From Stenotrophomonas indicatrix (GTDB lineage Bacteria; Pseudomonadota; Gammaproteobacteria; Xanthomonadales; Xanthomonadaceae), in the NCBI RefSeq assembly GCF_002750975.1, contig NZ_PEJS01000001.1, forward strand, positions 186,001 to 250,000: DNA of 64,000 nt, in the 5' to 3' direction. Position numbers and translations under genes: made by a program. The notes beneath the pieces were generated by a model that had not been told where the DNA came from, ran no database searches, and worked only from the letters and a program-made list of their open reading frames with translations. Position 1 is the stretch's first letter. The number at the start of each line of letters is the position of its first letter. Positions 13,755 to 24,157 of the stretch are shown here, in pieces.

Positions 13755-15152
13755 ATGACACCGCCTGGCCCCCCTCAACCGAATGCTCGGATACGCCTCA
13801 TGGCGTGGCTGCGCGGGCAGTCATGGCTGCGCGGAGCGTATCGCGCGCTGCCGGGTGTGGTACGTGAGCGCGGGCTCCGACTGCTCACGAGGCGGCTGCA
13901 GGCGAAGACGCGCTTCCCGCGCACGCCGGCGTGGGATGTCGTGCCGCCGAACACGGATGCGCGGCTTACCTCATCGACTGCGCCGTCGTCGGCGTGCTCC
14001 GGCGTCAATATCATCGGATACATCCACGGGCAGTTTGGGCTGGCGGAGGCGGCGCGAAGCTATGCGCGGGCGCTCATTCGCGACGGAGTACCGGTGGCCC
14101 TGGTGGATGTGGACTTGGGCCTGCCACATACCCGCGACGATCACACCTTCGATGCCTGGCTCAACTCCGCTGCGCCGAATGCGGTGAGCATCATTTTCGT
14201 CAATCCGGACTATCTGGCGCAGGCGCTGGACAGCATCGGCGAAGCCCGGCGGCAAGGGCGGTACTTGATTGCCTGCTGGTTCTGGGAGCTGGAGAACGTT
14301 CCCGAACGCTGGCTGCCCGCGCTGGCCCTGGTGGACGAAGTGCTGGTCGCCACCACTTTCGTGGAACGGGCAGTCCGGCGGGTCAGCCCCAATCCGGTTC
14401 TGCACGTGCCCATGCCCTTGGGTGAGCTGCACGCTAGCGGCCTGCAGCGAGCGGACTTCGGGCTTCCCGACGACGCATTCGTGTTCCTGGTGTCGTTCGA
14501 CTTCAGTTCGTTGATGGCGCGCAAGAATCCTGAAGCGGCGCTGCGCGCGTTCCGGCAGGCTTTCCCACCGGAGCGCAGTAACGTGCGCCTGTTGGTCAAA
14601 AGCAGCAATGGTTATCGCTTCCCGCACCTGCTACAGCACCTCTTGCAGTTGGGGCAGGGAGATGACCGGATTCTCATTCGCGACGAAGTGATTGCGCGCG
14701 AGCACCTGAATGCGTTGCACCGCTGTTGCGACGTCTATGTATCCCTGCATCGGGCCGAAGGGTTCGGCATGGGCATGGCCGAGAGCATGGCAATTGGCAA
14801 GCCGGTCATCGCCACGGCCTGGTCGGGCAACATGGAGTTCATGGACCACGATTGTGCGGCATTAGTCGACTACACCTTGGTGCCAGTGGGCGCGGGCCAG
14901 TATCCGGGGGGAGAGGGGCAGCGCTGGGCTGATGCCGACATTGAACAGGCGGCGGGCTGGATGCGCCGACTGGCGGATGATCCCGTCTTCGCCCGGGAAC
15001 TGGGGCAGCGCGCCCGGAAGAAGGTGGAAATCACGTTGTCCGGCACCAGCGCTGCCCGTCGCATCGTCGCCCGAATAAAAGAAATCGAAGCTGCGCGGGA
15101 CCACACGCGCGATCTCCTGAAAGAACACGAGGACGGAACACTCCGTGATTGA
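13755..15152 (+). CDS. GT4-type glycosyltransferase, first gene of the O-antigen locus
   Basis: A 465-residue glycosyltransferase of the GT-B fold. A basic N-terminal stretch (about 1-85) precedes NIIGYIHGQFGLAEAARSYA; the C-terminal domain carries the EX7E motif in EGFGMGMAESMAIGKPV and a final coiled segment. It probably adds a sugar to the lipid-linked O-polysaccharide, but donor and acceptor cannot be read. It begins 17 bases after the metB-type gene and overlaps the ABC permease gene by eight bases, so it belongs to the export operon. The ATG at 13800 (MAWLRGQ) is an alternative start. Confidence 0.82.
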   Translation: MTPPGPPQPNARIRLMAWLRGQSWLRGAYRALPGVVRERGLRLLTRRLQAKTRFPRTPAWDVVPPNTDARLTSSTAPSSACSGVNIIGYIHGQFGLAEAARSYARALIRDGVPVALVDVDLGLPHTRDDHTFDAWLNSAAPNAVSIIFVNPDYLAQALDSIGEARRQGRYLIACWFWELENVPERWLPALALVDEVLVATTFVERAVRRVSPNPVLHVPMPLGELHASGLQRADFGLPDDAFVFLVSFDFSSLMARKNPEAALRAFRQAFPPERSNVRLLVKSSNGYRFPHLLQHLLQLGQGDDRILIRDEVIAREHLNALHRCCDVYVSLHRAEGFGMGMAESMAIGKPVIATAWSGNMEFMDHDCAALVDYTLVPVGAGQYPGGEGQRWADADIEQAAGWMRRLADDPVFARELGQRARKKVEITLSGTSAARRIVARIKEIEAARDHTRDLLKEHEDGTLRD

Positions 15153-15939
15153 CATGCTGCGGTCCCTGTGGGCCTATCGCTACTTCATCCTCTCCTCGAT
15201 CAGGAATGATCTGAGGATGCGTTTCATTCGAAGCAAACTCGGCGCACTTTGGATGATCATTCATCCGCTGATGCAGGTACTTATTTTCGCCACCATCCTG
15301 TCGGAAGTGCTCTCCGCGAAGATGCCCGGGGTCGAAAACAAGTACGGATACGCGCTTTACCTGATGGCGGGCACGCTGTGCTGGAGCATGTTCTCCGAAA
15401 CGGTGTCCAAGTGCGTGAACCTGTTCGTGGACAACGGCAATCTCATGAAGAAGATGGCGTTCCCGCGGATCTGCCTGCCCTTCATCGCGGCGGGAACCAT
15501 GCTGGTCAACAACCTGCTGCTGCTTGTGGCGATCTTCGCCGTGTTCGCCGTGATGGGGCACTTCCCCGAAGGGCAGGTGCTGTGGCTGCCGGCGCTGATG
15601 CTGCTCACGCTCGGGTTCGCGATGTCGATCGGCCTGCTGCTGGGGGTGTTCAATGTCTTCATGCGCGACATCAGCCAGGTCGTGCCCGTGGTGCTGCAGG
15701 CGCTGTTCTGGCTGACCCCGATCGTCTACAACGTGAGCATCCTGCCGGAGGCAGCGCGGGAAGCATTCAAGCTCAATCCGCTCTACCCGCTGGTGACCAG
15801 CTACCAGCAGGTACTTCTCTACAACCAGCCGCCGGTCTGGGCGGATCTGTTGCCGATGGCCGTTGCCACGCTGGTGCTGCTGATTGCCTCGTTGATCGTG
15901 TTCCGCAAGGCCAGTCCTGAAATGGTGGACGCGCTATGA
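15145..15939 (+). CDS. wzm: O-antigen ABC transporter permease Wzm
   Basis: A 264-residue ABC-2 type permease with about six membrane segments (for example GALWMIIHPLMQVLIFATIL and VVPVVLQALFWLTPIVYNVS) and the family's FLRDxxQ-like FMRDISQVV. It starts with GTG at 15145, overlapping the upstream glycosyltransferase by eight bases, and shares ATGA with the ATPase gene. It forms the channel through which the finished undecaprenyl-linked polysaccharide crosses the inner membrane. An export-type system implies polymerisation in the cytoplasm, not by Wzy. Confidence 0.93.
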   Translation: MIDMLRSLWAYRYFILSSIRNDLRMRFIRSKLGALWMIIHPLMQVLIFATILSEVLSAKMPGVENKYGYALYLMAGTLCWSMFSETVSKCVNLFVDNGNLMKKMAFPRICLPFIAAGTMLVNNLLLLVAIFAVFAVMGHFPEGQVLWLPALMLLTLGFAMSIGLLLGVFNVFMRDISQVVPVVLQALFWLTPIVYNVSILPEAAREAFKLNPLYPLVTSYQQVLLYNQPPVWADLLPMAVATLVLLIASLIVFRKASPEMVDAL

Positions 15940-17228
15940 GTGGTCAGCTCACGCTCGAAGGCGTAGGCAAGGCCTATCGCCATTGGGGAAGCGAATGGCT
16001 GCGTGCGGCCAGTTGGTTCGGCCTGCCCGTTCGCCCCAAGGAAGAACACTGGATCGTGCGCAACGTGACCCTGACCATTGGGGCTGGTGAAGCCGTGGGC
16101 GTGGTGGGCCGCAACGGTGCAGGGAAGAGCACGTTGCTGAAGTTGATCACCGGTACGACCCAGCCCACCGAAGGCCGCATTTCCCGGGGAGGGCGCATTG
16201 CGGCTATCCTCGAGCTGGGCATGGGGTTCAACCCCGACCTGACCGGGCGCCAGAACTGCTTCCATTCTGCGGGGCTGATGGGCTACACGCAGCAGCAGAT
16301 CGAAGGGGTGATGCCCTCCATCGAAGCCTTCGCGGAAGTCGGTGAATACTTCGATGAGCCCGTGCGCACCTACTCCAGCGGCATGCAGGTCCGCGTGGCC
16401 TTCGCGGTCGCTACCGCATTCCGCCCGGATATCCTCATCGTCGACGAGGCGCTTTCAGTGGGCGACGCCTACTTCCAGGCCAAGTGCTTCAAACGCGTTC
16501 AGGAGTTCAAGGAGCAGGGGACCACGCTGATCCTAGTCAGTCACTCCGTGGGCGACATCGTCAAACACTGCGACCGGGTGATCTTCATCAAGGACGGGGG
16601 CGTTCACGCGGACGGACCGTCACGCGAGATTTCAAATCTCTATCTTGATGAACTGTTTGGCCGCAAGACGGGCAATGCGGTGGTCGCGGAGCCGGACGGT
16701 CCCGCCTCCCCCCCGAATTCGATGGGGGCAGGTATCGAGGATCTCTTCCATACGCGACGCGGCTATAACAAGGGAGAGCATCGATGGGGGCAGGGCGGCG
16801 CGCGCATCATCGACTACGCCGTCGTCAGCTGCGGCGAAGAGCATCCTGCACGCCTAGACAGCGGTGCCCGCACGGAATTCATGATGAAGGTCGTGTTTGA
16901 CCAGGACGTCGAGAGCGCGGTGCCGGGCATCCTCATCAAGACCCTGGAAGGGTTGTTCCTCTACGGCACCAACTCTTTCCTGGCCAGCAGTGGCGCGAAG
17001 GTGATCTCTGCTAAAGCGGGTGACGTGCTTGTCTGCGCGTTCCAGTTGCCGATGAACGTAAACGAAGGTCACTACATGGTGTCGCTTGGTATCTCCAGCG
17101 GTGATCCGCTCTCCGAGCTGACGCCGCTGGATCGTCGTTATGACTCCATCCTCCTGGATGTGAGTCGCCCGATGCAGTTCTGGGGCATCGTGGATCTGCA
17201 CGCCGAATTCAGCGTGCGGGCTGCCTGA
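15936..17228 (+). CDS. wzt: O-antigen ABC transporter ATPase Wzt with cap-binding domain
   Basis: A 430-residue ATPase. The nucleotide-binding domain (about 1-245) has Walker A GRNGAGKST, signature YSSGMQVR and Walker B ILIVDEAL. Residues about 275-430 form a Wzt C-terminal beta-sandwich (GGARIIDYAV, SGARTEFMMKVVF, GILIKTLEGLFLYGTNS, GHYMVSLGIS). In E. coli O8/O9a this domain binds the methylated cap at the end of the polysaccharide and so licenses export. Its presence here fits the chain-terminator gene that follows. Confidence 0.93.
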   Translation: MSGQLTLEGVGKAYRHWGSEWLRAASWFGLPVRPKEEHWIVRNVTLTIGAGEAVGVVGRNGAGKSTLLKLITGTTQPTEGRISRGGRIAAILELGMGFNPDLTGRQNCFHSAGLMGYTQQQIEGVMPSIEAFAEVGEYFDEPVRTYSSGMQVRVAFAVATAFRPDILIVDEALSVGDAYFQAKCFKRVQEFKEQGTTLILVSHSVGDIVKHCDRVIFIKDGGVHADGPSREISNLYLDELFGRKTGNAVVAEPDGPASPPNSMGAGIEDLFHTRRGYNKGEHRWGQGGARIIDYAVVSCGEEHPARLDSGARTEFMMKVVFDQDVESAVPGILIKTLEGLFLYGTNSFLASSGAKVISAKAGDVLVCAFQLPMNVNEGHYMVSLGISSGDPLSELTPLDRRYDSILLDVSRPMQFWGIVDLHAEFSVRAA

Positions 17229-17273
17229 AGAAATGTTGCATCGTTCGTGCTACCGAGAATTGGAAATTCGTAT

Positions 17274-19388
17274 ATGACAGACGTCAACCCCAGCGCTGCA
17301 GGCTCTATCGAATTGCTGGTAGCTGCGTTGCCTGAAAAGTACCAGCCCATCTTTGGTCACCCGGAGCTGTCGGAGGGCAGCTCGCGTGGCTGTGAGGACC
17401 GCCTTGAGCTGATCCTTGCCACCGCCCAGCGCCTGCAGAAGGCGTTGGGCCGCCCGCTGCGGGTGCTGGACCTTGGCTGCGCCCAGGGCTTCTTCTCCTT
17501 GAATCTCGCAGCAGCCGGGCATTCCGTCCGCGGTGTGGATTTTCTCGATCGAAACGTGTTCGTCTGCCAGGCACTGGCGGTCGAGGCCGGGCTGACCCGG
17601 GTCACGTTCGAATGTGGCCGTATTGAAGACATCATTGAAACGCTCAATGACGGTGTCTACGATCTGGTCCTGGGCCTAAGCGTCTTCCATCATCTGGTGC
17701 ATCAGCATGGGTTGTCGGCTGTCGTGGCAATCATCTCCAACATCGCCAGCAAGATCGATTGTGGTATCTACGAAGTCGCCGTGCGCGAGGAGCCGTTGTA
17801 CTGGGGACCCTCGCAGCCCGAGCACCCGGCTGAACTGCTGAGCCCGTATGCGTTTCTGCGTGTCATGTCGTGGCAGCCTACCCACCTTTCCGGCGTGGAG
17901 CGTCCGCTCTACTTTGCCAGTGAAAAATACTGGTTCGTCGGTAACGACTTCCGTGCCTTCGATTCCTGGCGCTTCCAGTCGCACCCCATGGATATGAGCA
18001 GCCACCGGAAATCGCGACGCTACTTCTTCAGCAAGGATGTGATGCTAAAACAGTACTCGCTCGCGAATTCGACCAGGCGTGACTTCAATCGCGATGAGTA
18101 CCAGAACGAAGCTGGCTTCCTAGCGAACGCACCGCAGGCGATGGAAGCGCCCGCGCTGCTGGAGGCGGTGGTGGATTGTGAGAACTGCTGGATCGTGCGG
18201 GAAGTGACACCGGGTCGTATTCTCCTGGAGATGATGAAGGAGCATGTTCCCTACGCACCAGAGCGCGTGGTGGATGGGCTGATCCGCCAGTTGGTGGTAC
18301 TGGAAGAGCAGAATCTCTTCCATAACGACGTGCGCTGTTGGAACCTGCTGGTCGACGTGGATTCTCAGGCGCACCTCATCGACTTTGGCGCCATTTCACC
18401 GGAGCGCGCGGACTGCGTCTGGCCACACGACCTGCTGCTGTCGCTGCTGATCACGGTGCGGGAAATCTTCATGGGCCACGTGGGACCAGTGCTACCGGTA
18501 CGTCGCGGGCTGCTGGATGTATGCATGCTGCCGATGCGCTATCAGGCCGCGTTCGCGCACGCACTATCGCTGCCTCAGGGTGCGTGGACGTTCAAGGAAC
18601 TCGCTGCGCGGATCAATAGCTGGCCCGGCGAATCGACCGAAGTTACCGGTTACATCGCCGCGTTGGTCGCCGTTGAGCGTGGAATGCTGAGCTTGGAAGG
18701 CACGCTCGCTGCTGAGCAGCATGAGGGTAGGCTTGCCCGCCAGGCGCTGGATCAGTCGCGCCAGGATCTGGACCAGTCGCGGCAGGAGCTGGATCGCTCA
18801 CGCGAGGATGCGCACCGGGGTTCCTTGCTTGCGGAGGCGCGTGAACACGATCTTGCCAGCGTCGCTGCGTTGCAGCGTATGGTGGAAGGTCTAAAAGCAC
18901 AGCTCGCAGTGCAGGAGGCCGAGACGCGCAGGTTCCATGGGGACAACGCCTCCGTGCTGGGGGCCCTGCATCATTGGCAGGGGCGCGCCAACGAGCTGGA
19001 GTCGTTGCTGGAGCGGGTTCGACAAAGCCGTTCCTGGCGGCTGACTCGGCCGCTTCGTGGTTTCCGGCAGTTGCTGCAGCAGCCCATTGCGGTGTTGCGT
19101 CGCGTCCTGCTTGCCGTGATGCGCCGCATTAAGCGCCATCCGGATCTGGCACATCAGCTCAGCGCGGTCACACGAATGGTGCCGCCACTGCATGCCAAGC
19201 TGGTCTCTGTGGCGGTCAATAATCAGATCATTGCCGAAGTTCCGGCGAGCAAGGAGCATGAAGGTATTGTTGGCGGTGTTGCCGACTTTGCCGGGCTGAA
19301 TGAGAGTCAGGGCCTCGACCGCTTGTCTATCAGGGCGCGTGGGTTCTACCGAGGTATTGCAGCCGGTTCTTCCAAGGAGCATCGTTAA
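17274..19388 (+). CDS. WbdD-like methyltransferase-kinase chain terminator
   Basis: A 704-residue multidomain protein. Residues about 1-200 are a SAM methyltransferase (motif I VLDLGCAQG at 64-72). Residues about 245-470 are a protein-kinase-like fold with catalytic loop HNDVRCWNLL (Asp352, Asn357) and DFG at 370-372. Residues about 475-590 are a coiled coil containing near-repeats of LDQSRQD. The tail SRSWRLTRPLRGF is basic and suited to membrane contact. The domain order and length match E. coli WbdD, which phosphorylates and methylates the non-reducing end to stop growth; its coiled coil measures chain length. The ATG at 17274 is preferred over a GTG nine codons earlier. It overlaps the next gene by one base (TAATG). 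Confidence 0.85.
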   Translation: MTDVNPSAAGSIELLVAALPEKYQPIFGHPELSEGSSRGCEDRLELILATAQRLQKALGRPLRVLDLGCAQGFFSLNLAAAGHSVRGVDFLDRNVFVCQALAVEAGLTRVTFECGRIEDIIETLNDGVYDLVLGLSVFHHLVHQHGLSAVVAIISNIASKIDCGIYEVAVREEPLYWGPSQPEHPAELLSPYAFLRVMSWQPTHLSGVERPLYFASEKYWFVGNDFRAFDSWRFQSHPMDMSSHRKSRRYFFSKDVMLKQYSLANSTRRDFNRDEYQNEAGFLANAPQAMEAPALLEAVVDCENCWIVREVTPGRILLEMMKEHVPYAPERVVDGLIRQLVVLEEQNLFHNDVRCWNLLVDVDSQAHLIDFGAISPERADCVWPHDLLLSLLITVREIFMGHVGPVLPVRRGLLDVCMLPMRYQAAFAHALSLPQGAWTFKELAARINSWPGESTEVTGYIAALVAVERGMLSLEGTLAAEQHEGRLARQALDQSRQDLDQSRQELDRSREDAHRGSLLAEAREHDLASVAALQRMVEGLKAQLAVQEAETRRFHGDNASVLGALHHWQGRANELESLLERVRQSRSWRLTRPLRGFRQLLQQPIAVLRRVLLAVMRRIKRHPDLAHQLSAVTRMVPPLHAKLVSVAVNNQIIAEVPASKEHEGIVGGVADFAGLNESQGLDRLSIRARGFYRGIAAGSSKEHR

Positions 19389-21904
19389 TGCGAATCCTTC
19401 TGGATCTACAGGGTGTTCAGGGCGAAAGCCGGCGCCGGGGCATCGGTCGATACTCGCTGTCGCTCGCCCTGGCAGTTGCGCGGAACCGTCGAGGTCACGA
19501 TCTGCACCTTCTGTTGAACGGCGCATTCCCTGAAAGCATCGACCAGATCCGGCGCGCTTTCGAAGGTGTCGTGACGAGGGCCAACATCCACGTCTTCCAT
19601 GTGCCGCTTCCCGTCTTCCAACGTGAGCCCGGCAACGAAGCACGACGCCAGCGTGCGGAAATCATCCGCGAGGCGGCCATCGCTACACTGCGCCCCGACA
19701 TAGTGCACCTTTCCAGCCTGTTCGAAGGCTTCGCCGACAATGCGGTGGGAAGCGTCAACCAGCATTGCCGGGTGCCGACGATCGTGACGCTGTACGACAT
19801 GATCCCGCTGATGAATGCGAACGTGTACCTGGAGGGTAATACCCGGTATCGCGACTTCTATTATGGGAAGCTTGAGCATCTGAGCCGCGCAGACGCGCTG
19901 GTCGCAATCTCCGAGACCTCCGCAGCGGAAGCCCACGAGGTGGCGGGTTTCCCCGAGGAGCGGATCTTCAACATTTCTGCGGCCTGCGATGGTGCTTTCC
20001 AAAAGCTGGCGCCCTCTGACCCGCAGCGCGCCTCCATCCGCGCGGCGTTCGGACTGAACAAGGGTATTGTGCTGTACACCGGTGGCGCGGACCGTCGCAA
20101 GAATCTCGATCGCCTTGTCCAGGCCTATGCCGGCCTCGACGCACTCACGCGCGCCACCCATCAGTTGGTGTTCGCCGGGCATATGCCCGGCCCGCAGGTT
20201 GCCGAGCTGAAGCGCCTGGCTGCCGAAGCCAGCTTGGGCGAGCAAGAACTGGTTTTCACCGACTACATCACAGACCAGCAGCTGATCGCCCTGTACAACG
20301 AGTGCAGCCTGTTCGTCTTCTCCTCCTGGCACGAAGGCTTCGGCTTGCCGGTACTGGAGGCGATGGCCTGTGGGGCACCAGTGGTAGCATCGGACGCATC
20401 GAGCATCCGCGAGATCGCAACGGACAAGACAGCGTTGTTCGATCCGCAGGATGTGGCCTCGATCAGCGAACGCATGGCACATTTCCTCAATAGTCCCGAA
20501 GAGACCGAGCGTCTGCGGCGTTACTCGCTTGAACGAGCCAAGGCCTTCTCGTGGGGGCAGGTTGCCGAGCGCTTCCTTGACGCCTGCGAGCACGTCGCCG
20601 CTCTCGGCCTTGAGCGCATTTCGCCGACGCATGCGATGGAGCGCGCGGTCGCTCGACTGGGATCGATGCAGGGCTCGAGCGTAGGCGAAAAACTGGCAGC
20701 GGCCGACGGGCTGGACCGCAGTTGCGCGGATGATCTCCAGTTGTTGGTGGACGTTACCGAGCTTGCAGAGAAGGATCTGCGCACAGGCATTCAGCGCGTC
20801 ACTCGCGCCGTGCTGGCCGAGTGGGGACGCTCACCGGTGGCAGGCTACCGACTGCAGCTGGTGCGGCTTGACCGGAATACGGGTCTCTACGTCTGCGCCA
20901 ACCGCTATGCGGCCACCTTGCTGGGCATTGAGTCGCAGGCCGATGTGCCCGCGATCTGCCACGCGGGAGACGTTTTCCTGGGGTTGGACCTGGTCGGTTC
21001 AGGCGTGAAGGCCGGCAGTGAATGGTTCGCCCATCTCCGTCGCAACGGCGTCAAGGTCTCCTTCGTTGTCTATGACATTCTGCCAGTGAGGCACCCCCAG
21101 TGGTGGCCGGGTGGCGGCGGCCAGCATCATGAGGCTTGGCTGCGTGAAATCCTGGCGTGCGCCGACCAATTGATCTGCATTTCGCAGGCTGTGGCGGACG
21201 ACGTTCGCGCTTGGATGCAGGAGAGCGAGGTTCAGAGCCACGCGCTGATCGAGTGGTTCCATTTGGGCGCGGATCTGGACGGGAGCATTCCCTCCAAGGG
21301 ACTGCCGGATGAGGCTGGACACATTCTCACACGCCTTGCCGCCGCCCCCAGCTTCCTGATGGTGGGTACCATCGAGCCCCGAAAGGGCCATGAGGCGGTC
21401 CTGGCCGCTTTCGATGCGCTCTGGGCCAAGGGGCATGACGTCAACCTGGTCATCATCGGCCGCAAGGGCTGGCTGGTGGATACGGTCTGCAGGAAGCTGG
21501 CAGAGCACCCGCGGCGCGGACAGCAGCTGTTCTGGCTGGAGAACGCCAGTGACGAGTTCTTGGACGTGGTGTACGCCAAATCAAGCTGCCTGATGGCCGC
21601 CTCCGAAGGTGAGGGCTTCGGGCTTCCGCTGATCGAAGCCGCGCAGCGGGGGCTGCCGATCATTGCGCGCGATATTCCCGTATTCAGGGAGGTGGCCGGT
21701 CCCCATGCGCATTACTTCGGGGGCGTCGGCGATGCTCCCATCGCGGCGGCGGTTGACGAGTGGCTGGCGCTGCACGCCGAGGACACCCATCCGCGCTCGG
21801 ACGGACTGCCCTGGCTTACCTGGGCCCAGAGCGCTTCACAGCTCAAGGATGTGCTGCTGCGGCCAGAGGGCGCAGGCGACACGTCTGCCCCTGGGCGCAC
21901 CTGA
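19388..21904 (+). CDS. WbdA-like double GT4 glycosyltransferase (O-polysaccharide polymerase)
   Basis: An 838-residue protein made of two GT-B glycosyltransferases in tandem. The N-terminal unit (about 1-405) has TGGADRRKNLDRL and EX7E at E316/E324 (EGFGLPVLEAM). The C-terminal unit (about 450-830) has GTIEPRKGHEAVL and EX7E at E742/E750 (EGFGLPLIEAA). Size, layout and position after a WbdD homologue match E. coli WbdA, in which the two domains make different linkages of the repeat unit. With gmd and rmd downstream, GDP-D-rhamnose rather than GDP-mannose is the likelier donor; this is inference. Translation is coupled to the chain terminator. Confidence 0.85.
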   Translation: MRILLDLQGVQGESRRRGIGRYSLSLALAVARNRRGHDLHLLLNGAFPESIDQIRRAFEGVVTRANIHVFHVPLPVFQREPGNEARRQRAEIIREAAIATLRPDIVHLSSLFEGFADNAVGSVNQHCRVPTIVTLYDMIPLMNANVYLEGNTRYRDFYYGKLEHLSRADALVAISETSAAEAHEVAGFPEERIFNISAACDGAFQKLAPSDPQRASIRAAFGLNKGIVLYTGGADRRKNLDRLVQAYAGLDALTRATHQLVFAGHMPGPQVAELKRLAAEASLGEQELVFTDYITDQQLIALYNECSLFVFSSWHEGFGLPVLEAMACGAPVVASDASSIREIATDKTALFDPQDVASISERMAHFLNSPEETERLRRYSLERAKAFSWGQVAERFLDACEHVAALGLERISPTHAMERAVARLGSMQGSSVGEKLAAADGLDRSCADDLQLLVDVTELAEKDLRTGIQRVTRAVLAEWGRSPVAGYRLQLVRLDRNTGLYVCANRYAATLLGIESQADVPAICHAGDVFLGLDLVGSGVKAGSEWFAHLRRNGVKVSFVVYDILPVRHPQWWPGGGGQHHEAWLREILACADQLICISQAVADDVRAWMQESEVQSHALIEWFHLGADLDGSIPSKGLPDEAGHILTRLAAAPSFLMVGTIEPRKGHEAVLAAFDALWAKGHDVNLVIIGRKGWLVDTVCRKLAEHPRRGQQLFWLENASDEFLDVVYAKSSCLMAASEGEGFGLPLIEAAQRGLPIIARDIPVFREVAGPHAHYFGGVGDAPIAAAVDEWLALHAEDTHPRSDGLPWLTWAQSASQLKDVLLRPEGAGDTSAPGRT

Positions 21905-21965
21905 GCTATCATCCCTATCACTATCGATGGGCGCGTTCCCATCCCCCGGCGCTGCCCGTAGGATC

Positions 21966-21994
21966 TGGCGGCTACCGCCATAACGGACTTTTTT
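21966..21994 (+). terminator. Weak hairpin with T run between the polymerase gene and gmd
   Basis: A short stem TGGCGG/CCGCCA (21966-21971 with 21975-21980) is followed eight bases later by six T residues. The stem is short and the T run is displaced, so it is at best a partial terminator or attenuator inside the locus. Confidence 0.25.
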
Positions 21995-21996
21995 GA

Positions 21997-23974
<1,978 letters not shown>

Positions 23975-24157
23975 AAAGAGACTGCGGTCTTTCGAATCGA
24001 TCAGGCGACTGGGGCGGTTAGTTGGTAACCCCGCAGGAAGGCGACTGTTCAAGGCCGCCCCCGCACGGCAGATGCCTTTCATCAGCGTTCGCTGCCGAAT
24101 ATTTTGTCAAGCTGTCGAGACGCTTTTGTCGACGGCGTCTACTAGGGATTGTTGGAT